Assembly (NCBI RefSeq): GCF_042242105.1
Contig: NC_092022.1
Location: 12,892,001 to 12,956,000 of the forward strand
Reading direction: 5' to 3'
Length of the DNA: 64,000 nucleotides
DNA from: Pempheris klunzingeri
Lineage: Eukaryota; Chordata; Actinopteri; Acropomatiformes; Pempheridae
A program made the position numbers and the translations under genes. Positions 28,501-48,095 of this stretch are shown piece by piece. The notes below the pieces were generated by a model. That model was not told the DNA's origin. It saw nothing but the letters and a program-made list of their open reading frames with translations, and searched no databases. The stretch's first letter is position 1; every line of letters begins with the position of its first letter.

Positions 28501-31500
28501 ATGACTGTTAGTATTTTTGGATGGCAGAGAATATACACAGGATGTGAACACCGTAGTTTCCAACAGTTAAATGCAACTTTTTGACAGCCCCATGCAGGTG
28601 AGAGAGCTGCACTGTCAGAGTTAACTACCTTGCAGCAGTTATCAGGGTGGTGACCATGATCTTATACTCCATCAGCTTCTCTTTAGCAGGATAATCATAA
28701 CACTCCCCTACCAGGTTAGAGCATTCCTGTGAAAATACCACAGTGAAGAAAAAGACTAACACACAAAACACTAGGAAGAGCAGCAGTGTTGCAGCAAGAA
28801 AACAAAGAAATGGTGGTGATTCATTTTGACGGCTGTAGACGCTGCTATGCATCATAAAGTCCACTAGGGGGCAGATAGTTTAACTGTGACCAACTGAGCA
28901 TCAAAGACATGCAGGACAAACATCATGTGTCGAATGCACCGGCACTCACCTTTAGGCTGTCTGAGACACTATCTGGGTTCCAGCTGCTGGCGTACATGCG
29001 GAAGACTTTATGCTTGTCCACGTGGTCCACAATCTTCTTGCAGAGCAGATCAGCAGCACTGTTGGAGGGAGCGCAGGCCAGGATGTGGCAGGAGGCCTGG
29101 GTCTTCTCTATCTGCTTGATGGCCTCCACCAGAGTCACAGTTTTGCCTGAACAGACAAAGAACCATCATAGTTAAGTCAGGTGCATTGAATCTCTAGCTT
29201 TGAGAGCGGTTAGAAAGATAACAGGTCAAACTTAAATTACAGTGCTGCCACTGTATATTGAAAATCAAGATGAAATAATGAGCTGGTTGTTGTGTTGCTG
29301 TACCTGTTCCAGGCGGGCCAAACACCAGGTAAGGGGCAGGTTTGGATGAGCCAGCAACAATGTGCTGTACAGCCTGATACTGCTCTGGGTTCTTCTGTAG
29401 CTTTGAGTCAAACAGCCTATCAACAGGAAGACAGAGGAACAGAGATACATTGTTAGAGCTGAGCCACAGGTAGAAATAGTCAACCATTATGTTTACACTC
29501 ACAGCAAATCACAACACAGTTAACTGGTTTTGGGTCAGCGCTGTTATGGTTTATCTTGTAATGAGACGATGAGAAATCTCTTTAAAATGCCTCCATTAGT
29601 CTGGTTTTTCGATGTAGTACCGCTGTGTTTGTAGGTGTAGTTGTAAAGCAGAATGCCCTCCTGAAAAAATATGGCTTTGGTTCCACTTTTCTCAGAAAAA
29701 AAGTCATTGAGGATGCATCACTTTCATGCTGTTTTAAGGCTGGGACTAAAAGTGTGCGTACTCGGGCATTAGCAGACGTTTGCACAGCCAATTTTTTTGG
29801 TTGATGTTTTTTCTTTTTCATTTCAAATATGTCTCCGAACCCAGGGTGGATTAACTAACAAACGTTTACATGAATTTTCAAACAAAAACACATTCCAGCC
29901 TTAGTTGACTAGTGGGGTCATATGTTTACATTATTCATTCATTTGTAGAGGGAGGGATAGTACAGACATTCTGGGCTGTAACACAGCCATTTAACACACT
30001 GCACTTTATGCACAGATATACATATATATATATATTTATGCTAGCATGGCTAACCTGAGTTGGGGAAGCTCAGGTTTGTGAGAGTAGAAGGCAGGTTCTG
30101 AAGGGAACAACACTTCTCCCAGTCCGTATGTAGCTGCTAGCTCTGCTGCTCTGTGCTGAACACGCAGGGTCAGGCGGTTGATAGTGAACTCAACATTGAA
30201 TTTCATGCCGTCTACAAATCGATCCAGCAATCTGCAATCAAATTCAGACAGTCTGAATCTCGGATACTAACAAACATGTTAAATACCAGACAAATAAATC
30301 AATAATTGTGTCTCCTAATTATTGTTCATTACTGTAATGTTTTGATCTTACGCTGAGTTGAAGCCAAGTTTGACACTGTCCAGCTGCACACTGTGGACAT
30401 AGCCACGGTACTTGACCTTCTCTTCTCCTACGGGATACGCTAGCAGTGCATCGCCTCGTAGCACAGACGGGCGGTTCTCAGACACACCAGGTACCTGGCA
30501 GGTTAACACGTTTCAGTGTTAATCAAACTGATTTCAAATATATAATTTGTCTTTTTGTTTTACTATAGTATAGTAGTAGTAATATAGAATAGTATTTTTT
30601 CATCATGCGGCATCCCAACCTGGTGTTAGGAATGTATGATATTCTAAAAATAATCCATTAAACTTTAACAGATTTACATCTAACACACATTCCCTGAGTC
30701 TACATGAAAGAGACAAAAGCCAGTAGTGGATAATGTCCTTTAAATGAAATCTACACAATTGTGTCATCACTAATACTTGCTTTATATGTTTAAAACGACA
30801 GTTCTCTGCCCTGTGGTTTATTACTTGTGATATGCACTTCATCACTTTAATTTGTTCCTCCTGTCCAGACCCTCCAGATGTTATTTAAGTGAGTAGCTTG
30901 TGCATCATTTAATTATCTAAAAAAGACCTTTTAGTGAGAGAGAAAATGAGCAAGTGAAGGACTGAATGAGCGAGCACATACTAACCTCCAGAACCAGAAG
31001 TCTCTTGTTGACCTTGTCTCTGATCATGTGGGCCTGTTCTCTGTCATTGTTGGGGATGTTGTATCTCTTGATGTCCACCTCCATCTGTTGCTCCTCCAGA
31101 TACAGCAGCAGGTGAAACTTCTCGCAGTAGTTCTCCCAGCTCAAGGGACTTTCAAGCAAAGCTCTTCTAAACAGACCAAAGGAAGAAGAACAAACTGTAT
31201 GGCAGTGTTTTGTTTCAATTCAATTCAATTCAATTCACTTTTATTGATCCCCCAAGGGGGGAAATTCCCTTTTTTACAGTGGTGGGGAAAGTGGGGGAGA
31301 AAAACAGGAGGAGAGAGAGGGGAGGAGAAAAAACATGCGACACCAGACTGTACTCGTGTGAAGTGCAGTGTGGGACCGGTAAAAAAAACCTCAGCACAAA
31401 TTTTAGCACATCACATGACAATAACAACATTGCAGCAGGGGAGGGGAAAAGGGGAGTGTAGAATTTCCAGCACCGCAGGAGGCAGGCCGCTGGCTACAGA

Positions 31501-34500
31501 CCCGATTGGACCATGCCCCTCGTGCTGGAGGGGTGGAAGCTGGCGAAGGCGTTGGATGCAGGGCAGGAGTAAGTCCTGATGTGTTTGCTCATCAGTTCCC
31601 AAAACCCGCCTCAGTTCATTCGTGGTCGTCGGCGATAACATGGCGGTTGCCATGGAGACGTCCCTGGTCTGGTTCCAGATAAGCCAAACAAGCACCAGGT
31701 GGATGGGGGTGGGATGGGGAAGAGCGTCCCAGCTGCAGTGAACTCAGAGGGGAGATTGTTCCAGCAGTGACCTTGGCCAAGGCCACAGTTTAGGGGAGGC
31801 CAATTCAGATTAGATTATTTGGGTTAGAGCGAGACAGCCGTATTCAATAGACTTGGCTTACTCTATTGTCCATTCTGGTCACTCAATCGATCCAAACGAT
31901 CCAATCCTTTCTACAGAGCCGAAAGCTTCTCCACGCGGCCGCGGCCTGAGCCCTGCCTAAGCCCTCAATCATGGTCGGCAGCGGAGTGGGGCCCTTGACT
32001 GCTTCCAGTTTTGACGATACATCAGTGCAAAGCAAAAACCAATCAGCAGAGCACCTATCATCATGGATCCAAATAGATAAACATCTTCCACGTCCTCAAT
32101 GGACAGGTCCGCCAGGCACATGGTCCTCCACTTATCCCACGAGTCGACCGTGTAGCCAGCTGGAAACGTTCCTTGAGGGCATGCCGGTTCCCCAGGCACC
32201 GCTCTTCTGGTGCTGAAAAGTTTATCAACTGCATGGAGAGACCAGTTCACTAATTCCATTGTTAAGGTTTAGGGTTTTAGAGAACAGTGCAGAGAGAGGC
32301 TCCTAGTCAAGACAAGACAAGACTGAGAGCAGAGCAGGAAGAGATAAGGGAAGGAGAGAGGGGAGAATGCGACCGCCTTCGTCGAGAGCCAAAGAAGAAA
32401 TGTATGTTTTTGGTCTTTGGTCACTCTAACCCTGTCTCCAAAAAATGAGAAGTTAACATATTGCAAAATTCTTCTGTAATTCTGTATTAACCAAGTGCTA
32501 CCAGTGTGAGAACATAACCACAAAATTTCACAAAGCAGTAGTTACCACAAGAGCATATTGTATTGTATTGTTACACCAGTGTTATCTTCTAACTACTGAC
32601 GTGTAGCTGGAAATGACTGAAATGATGAATTCACCTTGAATCGCAGAAAAAAGGAGACTGCTTCATTGACTTGATGAGCTGGTTCATATATTGTGGTATT
32701 TTATACATTTTTAGCTCAACCACCTTTCGTAGCTGCATCACTGACAGCCTGGTGAGAGGAGATAAAACGGAAAAGGTAGGATGCATCACTAGGAGACATA
32801 CAGCATTTCAGTTTTTACATTTGCTGAATATTTGTAACAGTGTGTCGGGTGAACAGTGATACCCTTCAGGTCGCTGTCCATCCACAACCGTGTAATCAAC
32901 CTCAGGGGTCCATGCAGGGAGGGAGCGAGGTTTGTAGGGGGCTATAGGCGCCAGCTCCAGTCCCAAGGCAGTGATACACCGAGCCTCAATAAAGCGCACA
33001 ATGTGGAATGCAGCAGAGGAGGGCTGCTGGTCTGGTTTGAATTCAAAGGCCAGTGTGGCTGGATAGAAACCGACCGAAGAGCAGTTGAAGTGAACCTGGA
33101 TTTCGTAGCTGTCACCTAGAACAAACAAGGTAATCATGTGTTACTTTATTCACAGTGGTTTATTGTGCCCATAAATTCTCTCTCTCTCAGTGGAGCAAAA
33201 TATGGCATGTAAATTACCTGGCTGTAGATGCAGCGGGTTTGTCTTGGTCACTTTGCGCTTATCCATCAGAGTGAAGTACTTAAGCCAGTGCAGTGGGGTG
33301 TAATAGGTGAAATACACAGGTTCTGTTCCAGTGTTTTCCACTTTCAGATTTACCACACACTGTTTAAAAAAAGAAAAAGAAAAAAAATATAGCTTCACAT
33401 TTGTACCAGGATCAGCAAACGGGCTCATCTGTTTCAGCATGCAGTTTCATAACAATACCTCAAATTCTTCCACACTGAAGCAAAGTTTCCCGTTCTCAAA
33501 CTGATGGTCAGAGCTGATGTGGACACCATGTTTGTCAGAGATGAAATGAGCCCTATGTATGTAAAAAGAGCAAAGGTTATGATGCGCTGTAGCCGAAATG
33601 GTGTGTGACTTCAGACCACCATTAAATCACAGAGCCAAACTTCAAATGTGCATTTTCACGTACACTCCCCTCCAAAAGTATTGGTCAACAGTGAGGCCAG
33701 TTCCTTTATTTTTGCTGTAGACTGAAAACATTTGGGTTTGACATCAAAAGATGAATATGAGACAAGAGATCAACATTTCAGCTTTTATTTCCAGGTATTT
33801 ACATCTGGATCTGATACACAACTTAGAAGATAGCATTATTTGTAACGGAACACCATATTTTTAGGCGAGCAAAAGTATTGGAACAGATAGACTTAAAATA
33901 GATTAACGTGAAAAGAGTTAATATTTAGTTGCAAATCCTTTGCTTGCAATAACTGCATCAAGCCTGTGACCCATTGACATCACCAAACTTTTGCATTCTG
34001 CTTTTGTCACCGCAGCCTCTTTCAGTTGTGGTTTGTTTTGGGGGGTTTCTCCCTTCAGTCTGCTCTTTAGCAGGTAAAATGCATGCTCTATAGGGTTGAA
34101 GTCTGGAGATTGACTTGGCCAGTCTAAAACCTCCCACTTCTTGCCCCTGATGAACTCCTTTGTTGTTTTGGCAGTGTGTTTTGAATCATTATCTTGCTGC
34201 ACCATGAAGGATCTCCCAATCAGTTTGGTTGCATCTTTCTTTAAATTGGCAGACAAAATGTCTCTGTAGACTTCTGAGTTCATTTTGCTGCTGCCATCAT
34301 GTGTTACATCATCAATGAAGATGAATGAGCCCATCCCAGAAGAAGCCATGCAAGCCCAAGCCATGACATTACCTCCACTGTGTTTCACAGATGAGCTTGT
34401 ATGTTTGGGATCATGAGCAGATCCTCTCTTTCTCCAAACTTTAGCCTTTCCATCACTTTGGTAAAGGTTCATCTTTGTCTCATCAGTCCATAAAACTTCC

Positions 34501-37128
34501 TATTCTTCTTGCTAATGAGTGGTTTGCACCTTCTTGTGTAGCCTCTGTACTTTTGGTCATGAAGTCTTCTGCGAACAGCAGACTGTGACACCTTCTCTCC
34601 TGCTCTCTGGAGGTTGATGCTGATGGCAACAGTTGTTTTAGGGTCTTTCTTTACAGCTCTCACAATGTCTCTGTCATCAACTGCTGCTGTTTTCCTTGGT
34701 CTACCTGTTCGATGTCTGTTACTTAGTACACCAGTGGTTTCTTTCTTCTCCAGGACATTCCAAATGGTTGTTCTGGCTATGGCCAATGTTTGTGCAATGA
34801 CTCTGATTGATTTTCCATCTTCTCTCAGCTTCACAATTGCTTGTTTTTCACCCATGGACAGCTCTCTGGTTTTCTTGTTGGTTACACCTCTAACTATAAA
34901 TGCAGTCTGCACAGGCAAAACCCGAATCTGAAACTGAACGTAGACATTCAGCGCTATTTATTGTTTGAATAATCAATGTAACAGGACACAGCAGGGCAAC
35001 AAAACACACCTGTCAGTCACATGTTCCAATACTTTTGGTCACATGAAAAATGGGTGGGTTCAAACAAAAGGTGCTATCTTCTAAGTTGTGTATCAGATCC
35101 AGATGTAAATACCTGGAAATAAAAGCTGAAATGTTGATCTCTTGTCTCATATTCATCTTTTGATGTCAACCCCAAATGTTTTCAGTCTACAGCAAAAATA
35201 AAGGAATTGGCCTCACTGTTCCAATACTTTTGGAGGGGAGTGTATATCCTTGTTTTATAGCTGCATGGAGAAATAGTGCAGGCAGAAGAGACGGACGGCT
35301 GTAGCGAATTCAGGAACAGCAACAGATGTTAAGTGACAGTAAAGCAACTAATGAGAAGCTGTATAATCCATAGTTTTGTGGATTGCCATTGTTAGCCCAC
35401 TAGCTATGATCCTAGCACTTGCAGTTAATGCTTACAGCCCGACCCACTTTATTTCTTGCCCCATCTGCTTTTTGCCACAGCGTGTGAGTAAATTAAGCTT
35501 GTTGTGTGCCTGGATTTCAATCAGGACCCTTTGTTTGTTGATTGAGACTTTTTAAATTAGTTTTTCTTATTGTCTATAAAGCAAAATCATTCCAGTTTTC
35601 TCTTTTATTGAGTTGCCTACAAAATAGATTAATCATGTTTCACTTCGGAGGATTGTGGTGTAGGACGAAATAGTAGAATTTTGTGTGTGTCAAAAAACAT
35701 GTGTGCAAACAAATGTACTCGCATAATGTATTAAATACTCAAAAGTGGACTTTGGTCCAGTTACCTGTCTGTTTTCAGTCTGTTCATCAGAAGACTGGCC
35801 AGTCTCCTCCGGGCTCGAACTCCCGTCTCTGCTTCCTCTGGAGACATGAAGGCCTGCACTGTCGCGGGACTGGCAGTTCCATTCTGTAAAGGCTGTGGCT
35901 GACTGACCTTGTGTGAATGCCACTGGTCCACATAAAGAGCTTTGACCTGTAACAGAGGATCACTTTTGTCAATAACATATATATCAACAACAACAATAAT
36001 CATAATAATAACTGTATCCTCATCTGTTTTTAAAGATACTTAATCTGCACATAAATATAGTATCAATAAATCTAAATGCCTGTATATATAACAAAGCTTT
36101 GTTTTAAGACATTCCAAAGGGCTTATCTGAGACAGTTTCATTTTTGAAAAAAGGGCACCACCCTGTCCAAACACAAACAGCTTAGGTTATTAGGCCTTAC
36201 AGCGAAGTCTTTGCTCTTGAACTGGCACATTGCTGCTGTCATTTCATAGCATCTCCGAAAATATTTAAATCCCCAGAAAACCAGACTTCAAATCTTCACA
36301 ACGTTCCTTTATCATTCATTAATCATTAGATATCAAATAACCAACCCACCAGAATATAGTTGTTTGGGACCAAGATTATAATTAGTTAGATTTGTGAATT
36401 GCTAGAACACTGTAACACCGATCTATGGTGCAACATCACATCACTGTTGTGTGTGATTCCCAGTCCAGCAGCTTCCTGACCAATTTATACTTATATATAC
36501 TTCCTGATTTATAGTGGTCAGATGTTTAAAAGACTTTGACCCATCATTTAGAGCAAGTCAGTTTGTAAAAGACAGTTCTTAATAACAGAGACACTCAGGC
36601 TACATCCATCATACATCAACCTAACTGTGTGACTCATCTTTTAATATTCTAATCAAATAAATATTTCAAATTTTACTGAAGATTATCCATATTATTCTAT
36701 GTATTTATATTTAAGAACTTAAACCAAGTTGATATTGAAACAATGCTATCAAAACATCAGTAAAATAGGCTGAGGTGTCTGTCACATAAAGTGGGAGTGC
36801 ATACCGTGGCAGTGAAGTGAATAATGTCTCCTCGTCTTTTTATTTTGTTGGACACTTTCAGCGCATAGAGGACCGAGCCGAAGTTTGGATCCTTGGTCCC
36901 TGGGTTCCTAAGATAAACGCAAAAACATAAACATGTATAATACTGTCATACATACACTACACAGAGATCTCCTGCGTAGTGAAGAACCACTGACCTGCTC
37001 CTGAACTCAGCGTTGTAAATGTCTCGGAGTTCAATTCTGTTTTTGACGGTCGCTCGATCACTCTCCTTCAAAAACTCGAAGAACTCCAGTCCGATCTGGC
37101 AGCGTATACTTAACTTGATGTTCACCAT
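25582..37128 (-). CDS. mov10: MOV10 RNA helicase, full-length tandem copy 1
   Basis: This is an SF1 (UPF1-like) 5'-to-3' RNA helicase of the Mov10 family, known to associate with Argonaute/P-body RNPs and to restrict retroelements and viruses. Coding exons from 5' to 3' are: 36995-37128, 36805-36907, 35765-35946, 33459-33552, 33218-33359, 32863-33115, 32635-32748, 30986-31166, 30352-30494, 30055-30231, 29304-29416, 28950-29146, 28629-28726, 28360-28457, 28180-28278, 27916-28018, 27696-27813, 26556-26747, 26378-26446, 26169-26294, 26001-26089, 25757-25869, 25582-25643. They sum to 3000 nt (999 residues; human MOV10 is about 1003), with every junction in phase. Motifs seen are GPPGTGKT (541-548, split by an intron), DEAG (661-664), [10 protein letters not shown] (688-697), LLRNYRSHP (739-747), EEFQGQER (875-882) and VAVTRAK (916-922). 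The C-terminus ends DPEWRHDL, like human EPEWRNEL. ATG context is ACCATGG, directly after a possible splice acceptor (TTTTAG|ACCATGG), so a non-coding first exon may lie upstream. Confidence 0.95.
27230..27535. repeat. Interspersed repeat, 'AATCGATTAATC' family, copy 4
   Basis: This segment in the mov10 intron between the exons at 27696-27813 and 26556-26747 carries 'ttcagccaacagtcaaaaac', 'aaaatagctggcaatta' and 'tattttagctct'. It is the same dispersed family as at 870, 8380 and 15965. Confidence 0.6.
31209..32310 (-). mobile_element. Retroposon-like insertion with AATTC tail in mov10 intron
   Basis: Read on the minus strand, the insertion starts near 32310 and contains a 96-codon ORF (31969-32259). 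It ends in GGGGGATCAATAAAAGTG followed by a short (AATTG)n tail (31217-31238, read as AATTC on the plus strand). A poly(A)-signal-like AATAAA next to a simple-repeat tail suggests retroposition. A second open frame (31411-31695) may be part of the decayed body. It lies between mov10 exons 32635-32748 and 30986-31166, in the same orientation as the gene. I cannot name the family, and the 5' edge is approximate. Confidence 0.6.
31969..32259 (-). CDS. Small repeat-encoded ORF with one predicted membrane segment
   Basis: This 96-codon uninterrupted frame starts with ATG ([19 protein letters not shown]) and contains a single hydrophobic stretch, [18 protein letters not shown], at about residues 65-82, preceded by an acidic patch (SIEDVEDVY). 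The rest is polar. I do not recognise the protein. Its position inside a retroposon-like insertion argues that it is encoded by the repeat and is not a host gene. The lack of stops over 96 codons, and the organised acidic-then-hydrophobic layout, suggest selection in the parent element. Confidence 0.35.
   Translation of the reverse strand: MELVNWSLHAVDKLFSTRRAVPGEPACPQGTFPAGYTVDSWDKWRTMCLADLSIEDVEDVYLFGSMMIGALLIGFCFALMYRQNWKQSRAPLRCRP
33661..35244 (-). mobile_element. Tc1/mariner-type transposon (IR/DR class)
   Basis: The element is flanked by TA dinucleotides (33661-33662 and 35243-35244) and has long terminal inverted repeats of about 175-220 bp: CACTCCCCTCCAAAAGTATT on the left, its complement on the right. 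An inner copy of the AAAAGTATTGG motif lies at the inner end of each repeat (about 33870 and 35026), giving the IR/DR layout. In about 175 bp the two arms differ at only a handful of positions, so insertion was recent. It encodes a broken transposase and sits in the mov10 intron between exons 35765-35946 and 33459-33552, same strand as the gene. Confidence 0.93.
33918..34918 (-). pseudogene. Tc1-type transposase, frameshifted by internal deletion
   Basis: The N-terminal half (34469-34918, 149 codons) has two helix-turn-helix regions (the first around [18 protein letters not shown]) separated by a GRPRK-type AT-hook-like linker. The C-terminal half (33918 to about 34490) is in another frame and carries the DDE catalytic residues: WTDETK just before its first ATG, QQDND, and DFNPIEH, with 34 residues between the second Asp and the Glu (DD34E). 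The two halves meet around 34490-34510, where a stretch of about 20 codons usual in this family appears to be missing. The copy cannot make a full transposase by itself, although its inverted repeats look intact. Confidence 0.9.
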
Positions 37129-37317
37129 GGTCTAAAATCAATATGATGATGGTTATTCAAACAAGAAGATTATTTAGCCTAAATAAGAATATGTCGCTCA
37201 TCAACAGACGGACTCTCTTCGCATCTCGCGTTCAACCCACGGGCGTGTCTGTGCGTGTGTGCGTCCTGATCCGGAGCTGCACTGAACACTCACACACCCA
37301 CTAAGTCCTTCATGTCG

Positions 37318-37350
37318 GAGAAACGAAACTTAACGCGCTGAAACCGACAG
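37318..37350. promoter_or_regulatory. ISRE-like GAAA cluster upstream of mov10 copy 1
   Basis: About 190 bp 5' of the mov10 ATG lie GAGAAACGAAACT (37318-37330) and GAAACCGACAG (37340-37350), followed by GAAAAGAGAAAAG. Interferon-stimulated response elements have two GAAA half-sites separated by two bases. The first match is spaced by one base and the second has one mismatch in its second half, so both are imperfect. MOV10 is known as interferon-responsive in vertebrates, so the cluster is a plausible IRF/STAT target. Confidence 0.35.
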
Positions 37351-37468
37351 AAAAGAGAAAAGCAAAACTGGAAACAAACGACATCACAAGAGAGACACTA
37401 AAACACTGCATGTGACTGAGACACTGAACAGGTCAGCAATAATACTTGGATGTCTCCGTTTTCGCCTT

Positions 37469-37525
37469 TATTCTTCTTCTTCTTCTTCTTGTTCTTCTTC
37501 TTATTATTATTATTATTATTATAAT
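37469..37525 (+). repeat. (CTT)n then (TTA)n simple repeat
   Basis: About ten CTT triplets (one interrupted) run into a TTA/ATT tract. It is a trinucleotide microsatellite in the spacer 5' of mov10 copy 1. Confidence 0.95.
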
Positions 37526-38159
37526 AGAGTGAAAATCCCAGTAACTTATGGTCTTTAAAGTGAGAGCAAGAGGTTAAAATGTTTTTCAACATCACATCAC
37601 AGTATAATGGAAAGCTGTAATACCTAGAAGTTAAACTTAAAACTCGTTAGACAAAGACTTGCTGACATTAAAACTAGTTTCACAACTTTCAGTTTCATTT
37701 TTCCTCTTTAGAGATAAAAATCGGTGTTGGCATCCAGGATGTCCTGCACCATTCTACTTGTATTGCTGCGCTGCAGTCAGAGCTCTTATCATGATGCTAG
37801 GAAGATGATAACCTGCAGAAGTCAATAAACATTTCCTTAGGCATTCATTGAATTAAGAAAAGAAACAAGGACATTTGAAAGACAATCTACAAAGAAACAT
37901 TAAAATATGATTTGAAAAATTAAAATAGAAAGTAAAAATATGCTTAGATAGAATATTAATAGTCACAAATGTAATTTAATTAAATTAAAGGCAGTGGGGA
38001 AAAAGAAAAACCTTAGACCCTGATTTAAAAGAAATGAGAGTTGAAGCAGACTCCCAGTTTCCAGATATATGGCGCATAAAAACTGAATGCTGTGTCTCCA
38101 TGTTTAGTTTTAACTCTGGTACCGTGAGCAGATCTATCCCAGATGACCTGAGAGGTCCG

Positions 38160-38400
38160 GGTGCTTCATAATTTATTTATTTATTTTTATTTACCGTTAT
38201 TTAACCAGGAAGTCCCATTAAGATTAGAAATCTCTTTTACAAGGGAGACTTGGCCATGGTAGCAGCCATACAAAATCAAAAGCTATATAAACCAGATACA
38301 TGATACACAAATAGACAATAAACAGTAAAACAATAAAACAGATTGACACCTTTTTAAGGATAGTGGCCTCTCAAGAAAAACAGTGACATCCCTCCTTCAC
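38160..38400. repeat. Teleost interspersed repeat fragment
   Basis: It begins with (TTTA)n and contains 'ttatttaaccaggaagtccc', 'attaagattagaaatctc' and 'aagggagacttggcc'. I recognise these as blocks of a frequent fish retroelement; the exact family is not assignable here. Confidence 0.6.
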
Positions 38401-38865
38401 TGCATTCTTTATGCACTCTTAAACTCATTAATGGATATGGATGTTTCTAGTTTAGTTTTTGGTACGTGAGTCTGTGTTTTCCAGTTTGTCAGTTGACTGC
38501 AGGTGTCACTGATAATTGCATGCAAATATCGCTCTTCTATTTTGTCTTCATTCATTTGAATCTCAGAAAAAAAACTAAGATATGGGCAGTGTTTCAGACG
38601 TCTAGAAACAGGATATGGGTTGGGTGGCATACTTCTGAATGAAAAAATGTGTCTATTTTTGTGCAGCAATTTTGTTCACACTAGGTTAGTCAGAACAAGA
38701 TTTATCTCCATATGGCAGTTTAACGTAAATCACTAAGAAAGTTGGTAGATTTGTAAGATAAGATAAAATTTTTGACATTCTTTAAGATAGGCTGGTTTGT
38801 GTTTGCTCTGAGCTGAAAAAGACATTTGTGACTACACGCTTCATTCTTAGTTTCTCATCCTGCTG

Positions 38866-38871
38866 TTTATT
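38866..38871 (-). terminator. mov10: Poly(A) signal of mov10 copy 2
   Basis: TTTATT on the plus strand is AATAAA on the minus strand, only about 62 nt beyond the proposed stop codon at 38933-38935. This closeness supports the chosen terminal exon. Confidence 0.5.
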
Positions 38872-38932
38872 CTTGCGTTTTTTATGTTAAATACTGGAGC
38901 TCAAGATGAGCGTGCGAAGTCCGTTTCTCCCG

Positions 38933-47287
<8,355 letters not shown>

Positions 47288-47987
47288 TTGGTCCTGATGG
47301 TACTGAAAAAAGAACCAGAGAGGATCATAAACTCACTGTTTGAGTAGTATACATAAATTAAGAAACCTTGGCCACAATATAAAAAAGGTCTGAGCTCACT
47401 GATTAACCACTGCAAGCAACAAGCAGTCATTCATCCTATATAATTGTGACTGATGATTTTGATTTCTCTTTCCCTACTGTTTAACTGCATTTAACCCCAG
47501 AACAGGTAACTAAAATTACAGCTCACAGTAGTATTAAATAGGCTAAACCTTTAGCCTTGGCAACATATACATTCATTTTTATTTTATAATCCCCTTACTA
47601 GCTACTGCCCTAGCTACCAACATTCATGTCAAGTAGCTAACGCTAGCTAGCTGGCTACATATAGCGCTACCCGCTAGATGGCAGTGGAAAAGCAGAAAAA
47701 AAGCTAGCGTCAACAGTGTGGAGCGAGTTTGAGCTTGGCAGTGAAAGTCAAAACATAAAACAGCTGGGTACTTCGGTAAGTACAGCTAACACTAACGCTA
47801 CATGCCCAGCGTGGTCTGTGATGTACTTCCCACATATAACCTAGCTAACGTTTGCTTTAGTTAATATGCGTGTTTATGCATGTTTAGTTTGCTAAATGCT
47901 AATATCGTGAAAAGAACTAGCTAATCTTGATCTCAACCGCAGCAAATGGCAGTAATACATTATTTAGCAATTGAGCTAGTAACTTAC

Positions 47988-48095
47988 TTTACAGACGCAT
48001 GAGAAGTTGCAGCATGGGAGAGTAGCCTGATTAAGTGGATAAAGTTTGGTCTTGATTTGAAGGTAAACAGGTTGACAGCGCATCCTAGCAACAGC
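47988..48095 (-). other. mov10: Putative 5' UTR exon of mov10 copy 2
   Basis: On the minus strand a strong donor, CTGTAAA|GTAAGTT, ends an exon at 47988. The next acceptor is the TTTTTTCAG at 47303 that opens the first coding exon. The exon carries a tiny upstream ORF of eight codons (MLQLLMRL). Its upstream part is shared with the right arm of the inverted repeat at 48026-48374. The start of transcription is not determined. Confidence 0.4.

Larger units (their letters stand above)
37132..38860. other. Spacer between the two mov10 genes
   Basis: This holds the presumed promoter of mov10 copy 1 (CpG-containing sequence about 37200-37400), a (CTT)n/(TTA)n simple repeat at 37470-37525, and a retroelement fragment at 38160-38400. 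No coding exon is recognised. Confidence 0.6.

Noticed and set aside
31028-31579. 183-codon plus-strand open frame
   Set aside because: It runs antisense through a mov10 exon into the retroposon-like insertion and has no family resemblance; it is a shadow of the minus-strand features.
37490-37525. Direct repeats resembling a short array
   Set aside because: They are trinucleotide microsatellite units without spacers; nothing in the window resembles a CRISPR array.
47730-47770. Possible ISRE near mov10 copy 2 (GAAAGTCAAAAC)
   Set aside because: It has a mismatch in the second half-site, stands alone, and lies inside the first intron; too weak to call.
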